Shown: positions 1-7,075, counted from the stretch's first letter. The stretch is 8,361 nucleotides of DNA from JBBQRS01 sp038214535 (GCA_038214535.1 JBBQRS010000164.1:1-8361), one strand, 5' to 3'. Notes: generated from the sequence alone by a model not told the origin. Program-made: numbers and translations.

Positions 1-242
1 GTGGGCACGCGATCATCTTGAATCGCCAGGTGCGGGCGCAGCGCATCCAGTTCCGCCTTGAGCATCACGAGCGGATCGGCCAGGCGCTCTTCCCACGTCG
101 GCAATGCAACCGGCGTGTTGACGATAATCATGGGCCGGCAACGCTCAGGCGCGTCGTGCAGCAGGCGATACCGGGCGTAGAGGTCTGCGAAGCGCACCCG
201 GTCCGCGTCGTCAACTCGCAGATAGGTTTTGAGATCTGTCAT
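1..242 (-). CDS. Probable uroporphyrinogen-decarboxylase-like (URO-D superfamily) protein, N-terminal part only
   Basis: An open frame on the minus strand begins with ATG at 242-240 and runs without a stop for 80 codons to the left edge, so the C-terminal majority is missing. The start is supported by a GAGGT Shine-Dalgarno sequence (248-252 on the plus strand) seven bases upstream. It begins 22 bp after the stop of the glycoside hydrolase gene, so the two are very probably co-transcribed. The protein begins MTDLKTYLRVDDADRVRF. It then has a hydrophobic strand (MIIVNTPVALP), a WEERLADP segment, and a stretch reading LRPHLAIQDDRVP at the edge. That order resembles the N-terminus of URO-D-fold proteins annotated as uroporphyrinogen-decarboxylase family in Chloroflexota and Planctomycetota. 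These are relatives of haem-pathway HemE and of corrinoid methyltransferases, and their substrates are mostly unknown. The barrel and active-site residues lie outside the window, so the reading frame is much surer than the family, and true HemE is unlikely. Confidence 0.65.
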   Translation of the reverse strand, partial: MTDLKTYLRVDDADRVRFADLYARYRLLHDAPERCRPMIIVNTPVALPTWEERLADPLVMLKAELDALRPHLAIQDDRVP

Positions 243-264
243 CTTTGACCTCGATTCTGTTGCT

Positions 265-3200
265 CTAGGCAAGCCCCAGCAGCCGGCGCGCCAGGATGGC
301 GGCCTGCGGGTTGGTCTGAGTCCGATGCGCGAGGCGGACCTGACAAATGCGGAAAACGCCCTGACCGAACTGCTTTTCGACCGCCGCGGGCGCCGCGTGC
401 CACGCGCCAACCCACGAACCGTTGCCGCTATCCAGGATGGTCGTCCAGCCAGCAGGCGCGGGATCGAGGACGGTGGCGAGAAGCGGCGTCGGATAGCCGA
501 CGGAGGCATCGTGCCAGAACCAGCAATCATAAGGCATGAAGTCTTGCACCAGCGGATGACCGGTGTGGCATTCCACGAAGTGACGTTGGCCCATGCCACC
601 GGGCGCCACGGTCACGGCGTCGCCGGCAATCGCATGGACACCCACGGGAAGTTCCAGCAGCAGGGCGGTCGCGCCGGCAGCGACGGCCTGCTCGACGGCT
701 TCACGGTGGTCGGCCAGCGCGGTCAGATCGTCGCACAGGATCACATCGGTGGCCGAAGGCTGGCCTGTGTACATAACGGCCAGGCCAAGCTCCGCCGCCA
801 GGGTAGCCGCGATGCTGTTGGGGCCGCCGATCACAAAGGCGCGCCGGGCCTGCGCCACGGCGGCAGTCGGGAATATCTCCAGCGCCTGTTCGCAGTCAAA
901 AAGGGTCTGATCGGCAGCGTCCAGCAGCGCCAGACGCGCGACCGCATCCGTGCGTCCGCTCACGACGGGCAGGGGCAGGCGCAGATAACCCTGGGGCCTG
1001 CTGCCACAGGCGGGGATAGCGGCGGGATACGCGCCGGACTGCGTGACTTGGCCGTCCACGACCAGCTCGTAGCATAGCTGTGCGCCGGAGGGCGTGTCGT
1101 GCGTGTCGTTACAGATCCACGCTTCGAGCTCGGCAGTCTCACCGGCGAACCAGGCGCGGCGATCGGCGCGCAGCGAGACCATGAGTGGAGTCAAGGCGTC
1201 GCGATAGACATAGTAAGCCCGTTTGGGGATGCGATCCACATCCATGATGCTCTTCATCCAACCCGCGGGCCAGGCGTCTATGAAGAGGTGGATGGCAAAA
1301 CTGTTCATGGTGTTTGAGCGCCGGAAGGCCTCGGTCATCAGCCGCGTGACCCACGCCTGGTGGGTCTGGCCGGTGTTAATCCAGTCTTCAGGGGTTGTCT
1401 GGGCTGGGAACCACAGGTATTGGAAGCGGTCGGTCTGGTTCGATTCGATCTTGACTGGTCGCCATGGCTCGGTTTGCGGTTGGTCTTCCGGCGGCAGCCA
1501 GCCCTCCGGGTAATACTTGCGCATCACCTCCAGGCTGTCCAGACCTTCGGCGCCAAATTCGCCACACCCATAATGCCAGCCGGGGATCACGGGCAGCCAA
1601 TAGCCGCGATTGAGGCGACCGAGATCAATCGCATGGCCGATATACCAGCCGCAGTAGCAGTGATTATCGGGCATGCCGCCTGGGGCGGGCGGGTCGTAGT
1701 CGCCATCCACATACTTGATCACGCGCTCGGGATTGCTCATGCGCACCGCGCGACTCGCCATATCAAAAAAGTTTTCCAGCTCCGGGCGGGTGAGGTTACG
1801 ATGCGGGCGGCCCTGGCCGTTGGGGAAAGGCTCGTTGATATAGCTGATGATGACATTGCACGCGTGCGGTCGCACCAGGCGCTCCATCTCCTCGGCCTGG
1901 CGCACGGCCTCGCACAACTGGTTGCGACGCAGGCAACCAAAGAGCGGCAGATCGGTCTGGGTCATCAGGCCGAGGCGGTCGCAGTAGTCATACACCGCGC
2001 GTTGCACCGGGCGCTGCGTGAGGCGCAAGAAGTTCATGTTGCAGAGTTTGGCCAGCAAGATGTCATCTATGAGCTGTGCCCAATCTTCGCGCATCACCGA
2101 TCCCTGCTCGAAGCCCATGGTGTTGGCGCCGCGCAGACGGATCTCGCGGCCATTAAGATAGAACTTCCCCTTGGGAGTCGAAGTCTCGTCCTGACGAAAG
2201 TCGCGCATCCCAAACTGCTGCTGCGCCGTATCGCATACGTTTCCGGCATCGTCGAGCAGGGTTGTCTGTAACTGGTACAGCCAGGGAGCCTCAGGCTCCC
2301 AGCGTCTTGCCTCCGGCAGGTCGAAGAACACGCGGTATTGGCTGATGCCCGGCCCGGCGGGCTGCGAGATTACCGGCTGTAGTTCTTTGTCCAGATCGCC
2401 GTGGCCGCGGATGTCGGCGGTGCTGGGAACAATGGTGCGGTCGCGAAACACGGTGGCCGCGAAGTTTTGCCCGAACAACGAGAGTTCAAAGGTGACAGCC
2501 CGATTGGAGGCGTCACAGTTGTAGACCTCGATCCAGGCTTCCGCGCCACCGTGCGCCGGCAGCGGGCGAATATACAGGTCACGAATGAATAACCGCCAGC
2601 GCGCCTCGATCCGCACGCCCTGGTAGATGCCCATGCCCGGTGGACAATGGTGCCAGCCCAATACCGGCTCATCGTAGCCCGGTCCGGAGGCGGCATAGAT
2701 TTTGTCGCCATCAAGGGTTGCGCCGACAACGCCGCCGACGCTGCCCATGCAGATATGGTCGTTTTCAACCTTAATCAGCAGCGTGTTGATGCCGGGCGCC
2801 GCGTTGGCGGTGAAGTCGAATTCGAACGGCGCGAAGAAGCCCTCGTGCGAGCCAAGGTAGGCGCCGTTGACAAAGACGTGCGCCTTGTAGTCTGCTCCGT
2901 CAAAGCAGGCCCACAGACTGCCCTGGTTCAGCATGGCCACGGTGACCTCAAAGCGGGCGCGATAATACGTCACGGCGCGACCGAGCGGCGGCCCATAATG
3001 CGGCAGCTTCACCGGCGTCCAGTCGCCATCTCCGGCGAGCACACCGCCGAAACTCCGGCGGTCGGCGTCCGTCTCCTCGCGCCAATCGAACTCCGTCAGT
3101 TCCAGGCGGAGGCGCTCTTGTGAGAGGGCAGGCGCCAGATCGGCCAGAAAGGGGGCCATCTGGCCGCGCAAATCCGCCAGCGCCGCAAGCAGTTCGGCGT

Positions 3201-3363
3201 GCGTAGACATCTTGTGCGCCGGCGCAAAGGCCTGTGTTCCCGGCGTGGCGTCCAGGGGCAGCGTGACATCGGGCGTGGGCGTCGGTTCAGGCGTCACCAG
3301 GCTGGCATCGCGAGCGTGATGGCGGTCAGTGGCGATTTTGGCGAAAATATCATTCATAAACAT
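265..3363 (-). CDS. Glycoside hydrolase family 2 enzyme (beta-galactosidase/beta-glucuronidase/beta-mannosidase type) with an extra C-terminal domain
   Basis: A cytoplasmic exo-glycosidase of about 1032 residues with no signal peptide or membrane segment. Residues 1-75 are a variable leader with a Thr/Pro-rich piece (TPEPTPTP). Residues 80-205 form the GH2 sugar-binding jelly roll, including VNGAYLGSHEG. Residues 245-385 are the immunoglobulin-like domain. Residues 385-725 are the TIM barrel, with the general acid/base Glu about 511 in SYINEPF and the probable nucleophile Glu about 602 in GCGEFGAEG (Glu 606 is the alternative). Residues 725-830 are a further beta domain. Residues 840-1032 look like a class I glutamine-amidotransferase-type fold without a catalytic Cys. 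At over 1000 residues it exceeds the roughly 600-residue simple glucuronidases. The substrate cannot be read from the sequence. The start is uncertain: ATG codons lie at 3381, 3378, 3363 and 3357, none with a clear Shine-Dalgarno. I chose 3363 because the upstream codons fall within or before a TATTAT box, which would make the message nearly leaderless. The gene ends with TAG at 265-267. Confidence 0.93.
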   Translation of the reverse strand: MFMNDIFAKIATDRHHARDASLVTPEPTPTPDVTLPLDATPGTQAFAPAHKMSTHAELLAALADLRGQMAPFLADLAPALSQERLRLELTEFDWREETDADRRSFGGVLAGDGDWTPVKLPHYGPPLGRAVTYYRARFEVTVAMLNQGSLWACFDGADYKAHVFVNGAYLGSHEGFFAPFEFDFTANAAPGINTLLIKVENDHICMGSVGGVVGATLDGDKIYAASGPGYDEPVLGWHHCPPGMGIYQGVRIEARWRLFIRDLYIRPLPAHGGAEAWIEVYNCDASNRAVTFELSLFGQNFAATVFRDRTIVPSTADIRGHGDLDKELQPVISQPAGPGISQYRVFFDLPEARRWEPEAPWLYQLQTTLLDDAGNVCDTAQQQFGMRDFRQDETSTPKGKFYLNGREIRLRGANTMGFEQGSVMREDWAQLIDDILLAKLCNMNFLRLTQRPVQRAVYDYCDRLGLMTQTDLPLFGCLRRNQLCEAVRQAEEMERLVRPHACNVIISYINEPFPNGQGRPHRNLTRPELENFFDMASRAVRMSNPERVIKYVDGDYDPPAPGGMPDNHCYCGWYIGHAIDLGRLNRGYWLPVIPGWHYGCGEFGAEGLDSLEVMRKYYPEGWLPPEDQPQTEPWRPVKIESNQTDRFQYLWFPAQTTPEDWINTGQTHQAWVTRLMTEAFRRSNTMNSFAIHLFIDAWPAGWMKSIMDVDRIPKRAYYVYRDALTPLMVSLRADRRAWFAGETAELEAWICNDTHDTPSGAQLCYELVVDGQVTQSGAYPAAIPACGSRPQGYLRLPLPVVSGRTDAVARLALLDAADQTLFDCEQALEIFPTAAVAQARRAFVIGGPNSIAATLAAELGLAVMYTGQPSATDVILCDDLTALADHREAVEQAVAAGATALLLELPVGVHAIAGDAVTVAPGGMGQRHFVECHTGHPLVQDFMPYDCWFWHDASVGYPTPLLATVLDPAPAGWTTILDSGNGSWVGAWHAAPAAVEKQFGQGVFRICQVRLAHRTQTNPQAAILARRLLGLA

Positions 3364-3381
3364 AGAGTATAATAGCATCAT
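3335..3381. promoter_or_regulatory. Putative divergent promoter region with overlapping -10-like boxes
   Basis: This is a strikingly AT-rich island in GC-rich surroundings, between the start codons of the glycosidase (minus) and the regulator (plus). On the plus strand a perfect TATAAT lies at 3368-3373, about 58 bases upstream of the regulator ATG. On the minus strand the overlapping bases 3374-3369 read TATTAT, with an ATG of the glycosidase six bases downstream of the box. Neither has a convincing TTGACA-like -35 element at 16-18 bp, so these may need an activator or be weak. The assignment rests on the -10 matches, base composition and divergent geometry only. Confidence 0.4.
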
Positions 3382-3430
3382 TGCGCTTTCGGCGGCGATC
3401 TATGCCAGGAAGCGGCCAAAAAGAGGACAT

Positions 3431-4720
3431 ATGACTGACAGTGGGGCAAGCCTTCTCCATCCACGCTTCGTGGCCGATCTGCGGCGTGCACTCAATCATC
3501 TTTATGACCCCGACGCGTTGCGCCGAAATCAGCTCTTTACGGCCCTGGACGCGCTCGATCACGGTAGCCCATCATTGTTCCGCGAGGCGCTCATTCGCAT
3601 CATCGCCGACCTGAAGCCTCGGCCCGGCCTCTCACCTGACTCGGACGCATGGCGTGTCTATCGCACGTTGCATCATCGCTTTGTCGAGCAGTTTACGCAG
3701 AGCGAGACCGCGGCGACCCTGGGGGTCAGCATCCGCCAGGTGCGGCGTCAAGAGGCTCAGGCATTACGGGTCATGGCCGATCTGTTGTGGACCCATCACG
3801 ACCTCCAGGCGCACTATGCGGGCATCGCTGCAGAACCGGCTGATGACGAGCTCGAGGATGAAGACGTGAGCGACGCAGAACCGGAGGCCACAGCGCCCCT
3901 CGCCCAGGAATTGGCCTGGCTGGGCCGCTCGCTGCTGCCTGAATCGGCGTCGTTGGCCGAGTTGGTCGAGGCAACTTTGCTGACCGCGGAACCTTTGCTG
4001 CGGGAGCTGAGGGTTCGTGCCGATTGGCGGTTGCCGGATGACCTGCCCGGCGTTCTTGTGCAGGCCGGGCCGATCCGTCAGGCGATGCTGACCATTTTGC
4101 AGGAAGCCATCCGCATGACCCCGGGTGGCCAGATTGTGCTGGAAGCGGACGCCGAAGCCGATCAGGTGGTGTTGACGGTGCGCTCGATTGCCCCTGGCCC
4201 GACCCAGGTTGACCCGCGGCTCGACAAACTGGCCGTGGCGCGGCAGATCGCGGAACTGTCGGGCAGCCGCTTGGATACGATCATCAGCGCGGCAGACGCG
4301 CCATTCGTTGCGCATCTCCACCTGCGCGCGGTGGCTCAGGCGGCGGTTCTGTTCATCGAGGATAACCCGGATACGCTTCAGCTTTACGCCCGTTACCTTG
4401 CCGGCGCTCCCTATCGCTGCCTGAGCGCGACGACCCGCGAACAGTTGGCGGCGTGCCTGAGAGAAACGACGCCAGAGGTCGTCGTGGTTGATGTGATGTT
4501 GTCGGGCATGGACGGATGGGAGGTCCTCGGCGATTTGCGCGCCCTGCCGAGGATGCAGGACGTCCCCGTGCTGATGTGTAGCATTTTGCCCCTGGAACAA
4601 CTGGCGCTCAGCCTCGGCGCGGCCGCATTCCTACAGAAGCCGGTCAGCCGGGAGGTTCTGCTGGCAACCTTAGCCCGATATTCGGGTGCGCGGGAGAAAG
4701 GACCTTGCCCAGCACCGTGA
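3431..4720 (+). CDS. Response regulator: N-terminal helix-turn-helix, degenerate HATPase domain, C-terminal receiver
   Basis: A 429-residue cytoplasmic signalling protein. The ATG at 3431 is preferred over in-frame codons back to 3329 because AGAGGA (3422-3427) sits just upstream, and the N-terminal extension would run through the promoter island. Residues 1-120 are helical and contain a sigma-region-4-like helix-turn-helix (TAATLGVSIRQVRRQEAQAL, about 93-112), suggesting DNA binding. Residues 134-153 are an acidic linker. Residues 205-300 follow the HATPase_c pattern but lack its ATP-binding residues: both N-box Asn are replaced (LTILQEAIRMT), the DxGxG box reads SIAPGP, and there is no GTGLGL box. 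No HisKA dimerisation helix with a phospho-accepting His is present. Residues 304-418 are a receiver with acidic residues Glu310/Asp311, phospho-acceptor Asp354 (VVVDVMLSGMDG), Ser384 and Lys403 (LQKPVS), so it should be phosphorylatable. It is divergent from the glycosidase operon and convergent with the kinase. The DNA-binding role is inferred. The HTH-HATPase-REC layout is known to me from Chloroflexota. Confidence 0.92.
   Translation: MTDSGASLLHPRFVADLRRALNHLYDPDALRRNQLFTALDALDHGSPSLFREALIRIIADLKPRPGLSPDSDAWRVYRTLHHRFVEQFTQSETAATLGVSIRQVRRQEAQALRVMADLLWTHHDLQAHYAGIAAEPADDELEDEDVSDAEPEATAPLAQELAWLGRSLLPESASLAELVEATLLTAEPLLRELRVRADWRLPDDLPGVLVQAGPIRQAMLTILQEAIRMTPGGQIVLEADAEADQVVLTVRSIAPGPTQVDPRLDKLAVARQIAELSGSRLDTIISAADAPFVAHLHLRAVAQAAVLFIEDNPDTLQLYARYLAGAPYRCLSATTREQLAACLRETTPEVVVVDVMLSGMDGWEVLGDLRALPRMQDVPVLMCSILPLEQLALSLGAAAFLQKPVSREVLLATLARYSGAREKGPCPAP
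4644..4720. other. 77-bp convergent (tail-to-tail) overlap of two coding sequences
   Basis: The last 25 codons plus stop of the kinase gene (TGA on the minus strand at 4646-4644) overlap the last 25 codons plus stop of the regulator gene (TGA at 4718-4720). Both frames still encode the end of a receiver domain here (the kinase VLGKVLSP helix; the regulator ATLARYS helix), followed by short unconserved-looking tails. No hairpin-plus-T-run terminator lies between the genes, and there is no room for one. Confidence 0.9.
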
Positions 4721-6899
4721 TGCCGGCCAGCAGTTGGGCCAGCGAGAGCCCGCTCTGATGGATCACGGCGAGCGCCTTGCTGACAATCGGCTGGCCCAGC
4801 GGATCGCGCGCGGAGAGCACCACCACGGGGATATCTCGCAGCGCTGCGTTGGTGTTCTTGGCGGCAAGCAGCTCGAAGCCATCCATCTCCGGCATCATCA
4901 GATCCATCAGCAGCGCGTCGGGCCGTTCCCTTTGCAGCATGTCCCACGCTTGCCGCCCATCGGGCGCGGTCAGCACGCGATAGTCGCGCCCGGCCGACAA
5001 CAACATGCGATGAAACAGCCGTAGGGCGTCTTCATCATCATCGGCCACTAGGATTTTTTTGCCGTCCATGCCCAGCCGATCCAGCGCTGCGAGCAATGTT
5101 TCGCGAGCGACCGGTTTCACAAAATAGTCGGCGACCCCCAGGTTGCCGGCGGCATCGGGCGCGCCCGGCACGGAGCAGACCATGACCGGGATGCCTTCGG
5201 GCAGCAGTTCGACCGTTTCAAGTTGCGCTAACATCTCGGCGGCCGAGATTGCGTTCACGACCACGGCCTGCGCCTGCAAGGTGGCCGCCTGTCGCAGCGC
5301 CTCATCGAGGTCTTGCACTGCGGTGACTCTGGCATCTTGCATGTACCGCGTGAGCAAATTCGCGAGCGACCCGCCGGTTTCACAGACGACAATCTCGGGC
5401 TGCACCTGTGCGACGGGCGTCAGCGAAGGATGCGTGCGCTCGACAAATTCCCACGCGGGGTTCAGCCAGCGGCCGGCGCCGGGGGCCATCGGCGCGGTCA
5501 ACTCGATGGGCAGCGTGAAATGGAAGGTCGCGCCGGCGCCGGACACGCTCTCGACCCACATGCGGCCTCCGTGCATCTCCACGAAGCGATGGCTGATGTT
5601 CAGGCCGAGGCCCGTGCCGCCGTACCGGCGGCGCAACGAGCTGTCCAGTTGCTGAAAGGGCTGAAACAGGCGGGCTTGATCCTCTAGCGCAATGCCTGGC
5701 CCCGTGTCGCTGATGCTGATCAGGATGTCACCGTCGCGGCGCCGGGCTTCCACCGTGACGCCGCCGTGTTCGGTGAAGCGGCCCGCGTTGCTGAGCAGGT
5801 TGAGGAGCACCTCGCGAATGCGCGTCCGGTCACCGTTAACTTCCGGTAAGCCCACCTCCACCTCGGCCCGCAGGAAAAGCTCTTTTGACTCGAAGAGCGG
5901 CCGCACCGCGACGAGGGCCGCCTCGATGACTTCGGCCAGCGCCACACGCTCGCGTACCAGCGCCATCTGCCCCGCTTCGATCTGGCTCAGGTCGAGAACA
6001 TCGTCAATCAGGCTAGAGAGGTGTTGAGCATTACGGGAGATGACGGCCAGATCGGCAAGCAATGGCCCCGACATACGACCGCCATAAGCCTGAGGCGCGT
6101 TGAGGATCATCTCGGAAAACCCGATGATCATGTTCAGCGGGGTGCGCAACTCATGGCTGACGTTCGCTACGAACTGATCCTTGGTGCGCCGGGATTCTTC
6201 GGCTTCTTGCCGCAGTCCATCAGTGAGGTGGTTGAGGCGCACCAACTGGGCATTGGCGGACGTCAGGTCTTCCAGCACCTGGTTAAGCTGAAGTTGCGCA
6301 TCTTGCGATTTGCGCAGCAACTCCTGGCTATGGCTGTAAGCAGACCAGGCCCACTCCCCTACCGTCTGCAAAGGGCGCAGGGTCAGGACGGTCAACCCGA
6401 CCACGCCCCAAATTTCCAGAATAATCAGAGTTCTATCAGACACAAGGTCGGGCGAAAGCCGGTCCACGGGCGCGAAGATCAGCAGCAGCGACAACCCGGC
6501 GCTGACCCCCAGACCAACGGGCGCACCGAACAGCATGACCGCCAGACCGGCCGGCAGCGCCAGCAGCCAAAGCGCCGCGCTCAAGCCGGCCCACCCCGCC
6601 AGCAGCAAATTGATGACTGACCAGCCGACGACCAGTAGCCAACCGGCAATCTGGGGCTTGCGGCTGCGCAGCAACCATGCCACCGCGCCGAGCCAAAGCA
6701 GCAGCGTGGCGCACAGCGCGGCCCTGGCGACATCGAGCGTCGCGGACATGGCGACGACGACCAACGCCGTCGCGCCGAGGAGCGCCAGGGCCAAGGTAAA
6801 GACGCTATCCCGTACCTGCGCCAGCAACCCATGCATTTCTGCGGCCCAGGCGCTCGGCTCGATCGGTAAGTTGTCAGATCCTAAACGCCAGAGGCGCAT
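4644..6899 (-). CDS. Membrane hybrid sensor histidine kinase with two C-terminal receiver domains
   Basis: A 751-residue membrane-bound hybrid kinase. ATG 6899 is preferred over an in-frame TTG at 6926 because GGGAGA (6915-6910) lies ten bases upstream of it. Six hydrophobic segments occur at about 33-51, 60-77, 85-101, 107-122, 124-143 and 157-174, with no large external loop, so the signal is probably sensed in or near the membrane. A polar, coiled-coil-like helix (190-240) leads to HisKA with the autophosphorylated His249 (VSHELRTPLN). HATPase_c follows with the N-box NLLSN (Asn367, Asn371), DTGPG (Asp398) and GGTGLGL, all intact, so the kinase should be active. Receiver 1 (about 500-610) lacks the phospho-acceptor: VVVNAIS has Asn549 where Asp is expected, although Lys595 remains (YFVKPV). 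Receiver 2 (about 613-735) has Asp620/621, phospho-acceptor Asp666 (LLMDLMMPEMDG) and Ser696, but its second half is unusual, with SKALAV instead of the normal KP turn. The likely partner is the convergent regulator. The ligand is unknown. Confidence 0.95.
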   Translation of the reverse strand: MRLWRLGSDNLPIEPSAWAAEMHGLLAQVRDSVFTLALALLGATALVVVAMSATLDVARAALCATLLLWLGAVAWLLRSRKPQIAGWLLVVGWSVINLLLAGWAGLSAALWLLALPAGLAVMLFGAPVGLGVSAGLSLLLIFAPVDRLSPDLVSDRTLIILEIWGVVGLTVLTLRPLQTVGEWAWSAYSHSQELLRKSQDAQLQLNQVLEDLTSANAQLVRLNHLTDGLRQEAEESRRTKDQFVANVSHELRTPLNMIIGFSEMILNAPQAYGGRMSGPLLADLAVISRNAQHLSSLIDDVLDLSQIEAGQMALVRERVALAEVIEAALVAVRPLFESKELFLRAEVEVGLPEVNGDRTRIREVLLNLLSNAGRFTEHGGVTVEARRRDGDILISISDTGPGIALEDQARLFQPFQQLDSSLRRRYGGTGLGLNISHRFVEMHGGRMWVESVSGAGATFHFTLPIELTAPMAPGAGRWLNPAWEFVERTHPSLTPVAQVQPEIVVCETGGSLANLLTRYMQDARVTAVQDLDEALRQAATLQAQAVVVNAISAAEMLAQLETVELLPEGIPVMVCSVPGAPDAAGNLGVADYFVKPVARETLLAALDRLGMDGKKILVADDDEDALRLFHRMLLSAGRDYRVLTAPDGRQAWDMLQRERPDALLMDLMMPEMDGFELLAAKNTNAALRDIPVVVLSARDPLGQPIVSKALAVIHQSGLSLAQLLAGITVLGKVLSPAHPNIGLRLPAEPPG

Positions 6900-6956
6900 G
6901 ATGATGCATTCTCCCTGCTGAGGCAACGCCTACATCGCAAGTAACATTCGCGGATT

Positions 6957-7008
6957 GCCGGGCGCAACGCAAAGCGTTATCGTGAGCATGGAAGCCCTCA
7001 CGCCCGGC
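6957..7008 (-). promoter_or_regulatory. Putative structured 5' leader (three-way junction) of the kinase mRNA
   Basis: Three perfect inverted repeats are nested in 52 bases. The outer stem is GCCGGGCG (6957-6964) with CGCCCGGC (7001-7008). One inner hairpin is AACGC-AAA-GCGTT (6966-6978). The other is CGTGAG (6981-6986) with CTCACG (6997-7002). The second inner stem competes with the outer stem for two bases (7001-7002). The element lies inside the predicted untranslated leader of the kinase transcript, about 58 bases before the start codon. No T-run follows it, so it is not an intrinsic terminator. It matches no riboswitch core I recognise. Folding is inferred from base complementarity only. 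Confidence 0.4.
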
Positions 7009-7046
7009 GAGGAGATATGAGCGCATGCGATAGGTCAAGCCTGCCG

Positions 7047-7075
7047 ATTATAACCTGCCATGCCGTTTCCGTCGA
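7047..7075 (-). promoter_or_regulatory. Predicted sigma-70-type promoter of the histidine kinase gene
   Basis: On the minus strand, TCGACG (7075-7070; four of six matches to TTGACA) is followed after exactly 17 bp by a perfect TATAAT (7052-7047). Transcription would start near 7040, giving a leader of about 140 nt before the kinase ATG at 6899. It is the best-formed promoter I found in the window. Confidence 0.55.

Noticed and set aside
229..1077. Plus-strand open frame of 282 codons
   Set aside because: It is antisense to the glycoside hydrolase. Long antisense frames are expected in GC-rich genes, it shows no motif, and the GH2 frame has clear domains and catalytic residues.
1360..2271. 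Plus-strand open frame of 303 codons, the longest antisense frame
   Set aside because: It lies opposite the GH2 TIM barrel, including the acid/base Glu. Its translation is rich in Ala, His and Arg without domain structure, typical of a shadow frame.
3764..4600. Minus-strand open frame of 278 codons
   Set aside because: It is antisense to the regulator's HATPase and receiver domains. It is Gln/Arg-rich with no motif and no suitable ribosome-binding site.
6021..6620. Plus-strand open frame of 199 codons
   Set aside because: It is antisense to the kinase membrane and HisKA region. It is rich in Gln and Arg without recognisable structure.
6957..7008. Intrinsic terminator or hammerhead ribozyme at the nested inverted repeats
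   Set aside because: No T-run follows the stem on either strand, and the hammerhead core sequences (CUGAUGA, GAAA) are absent.
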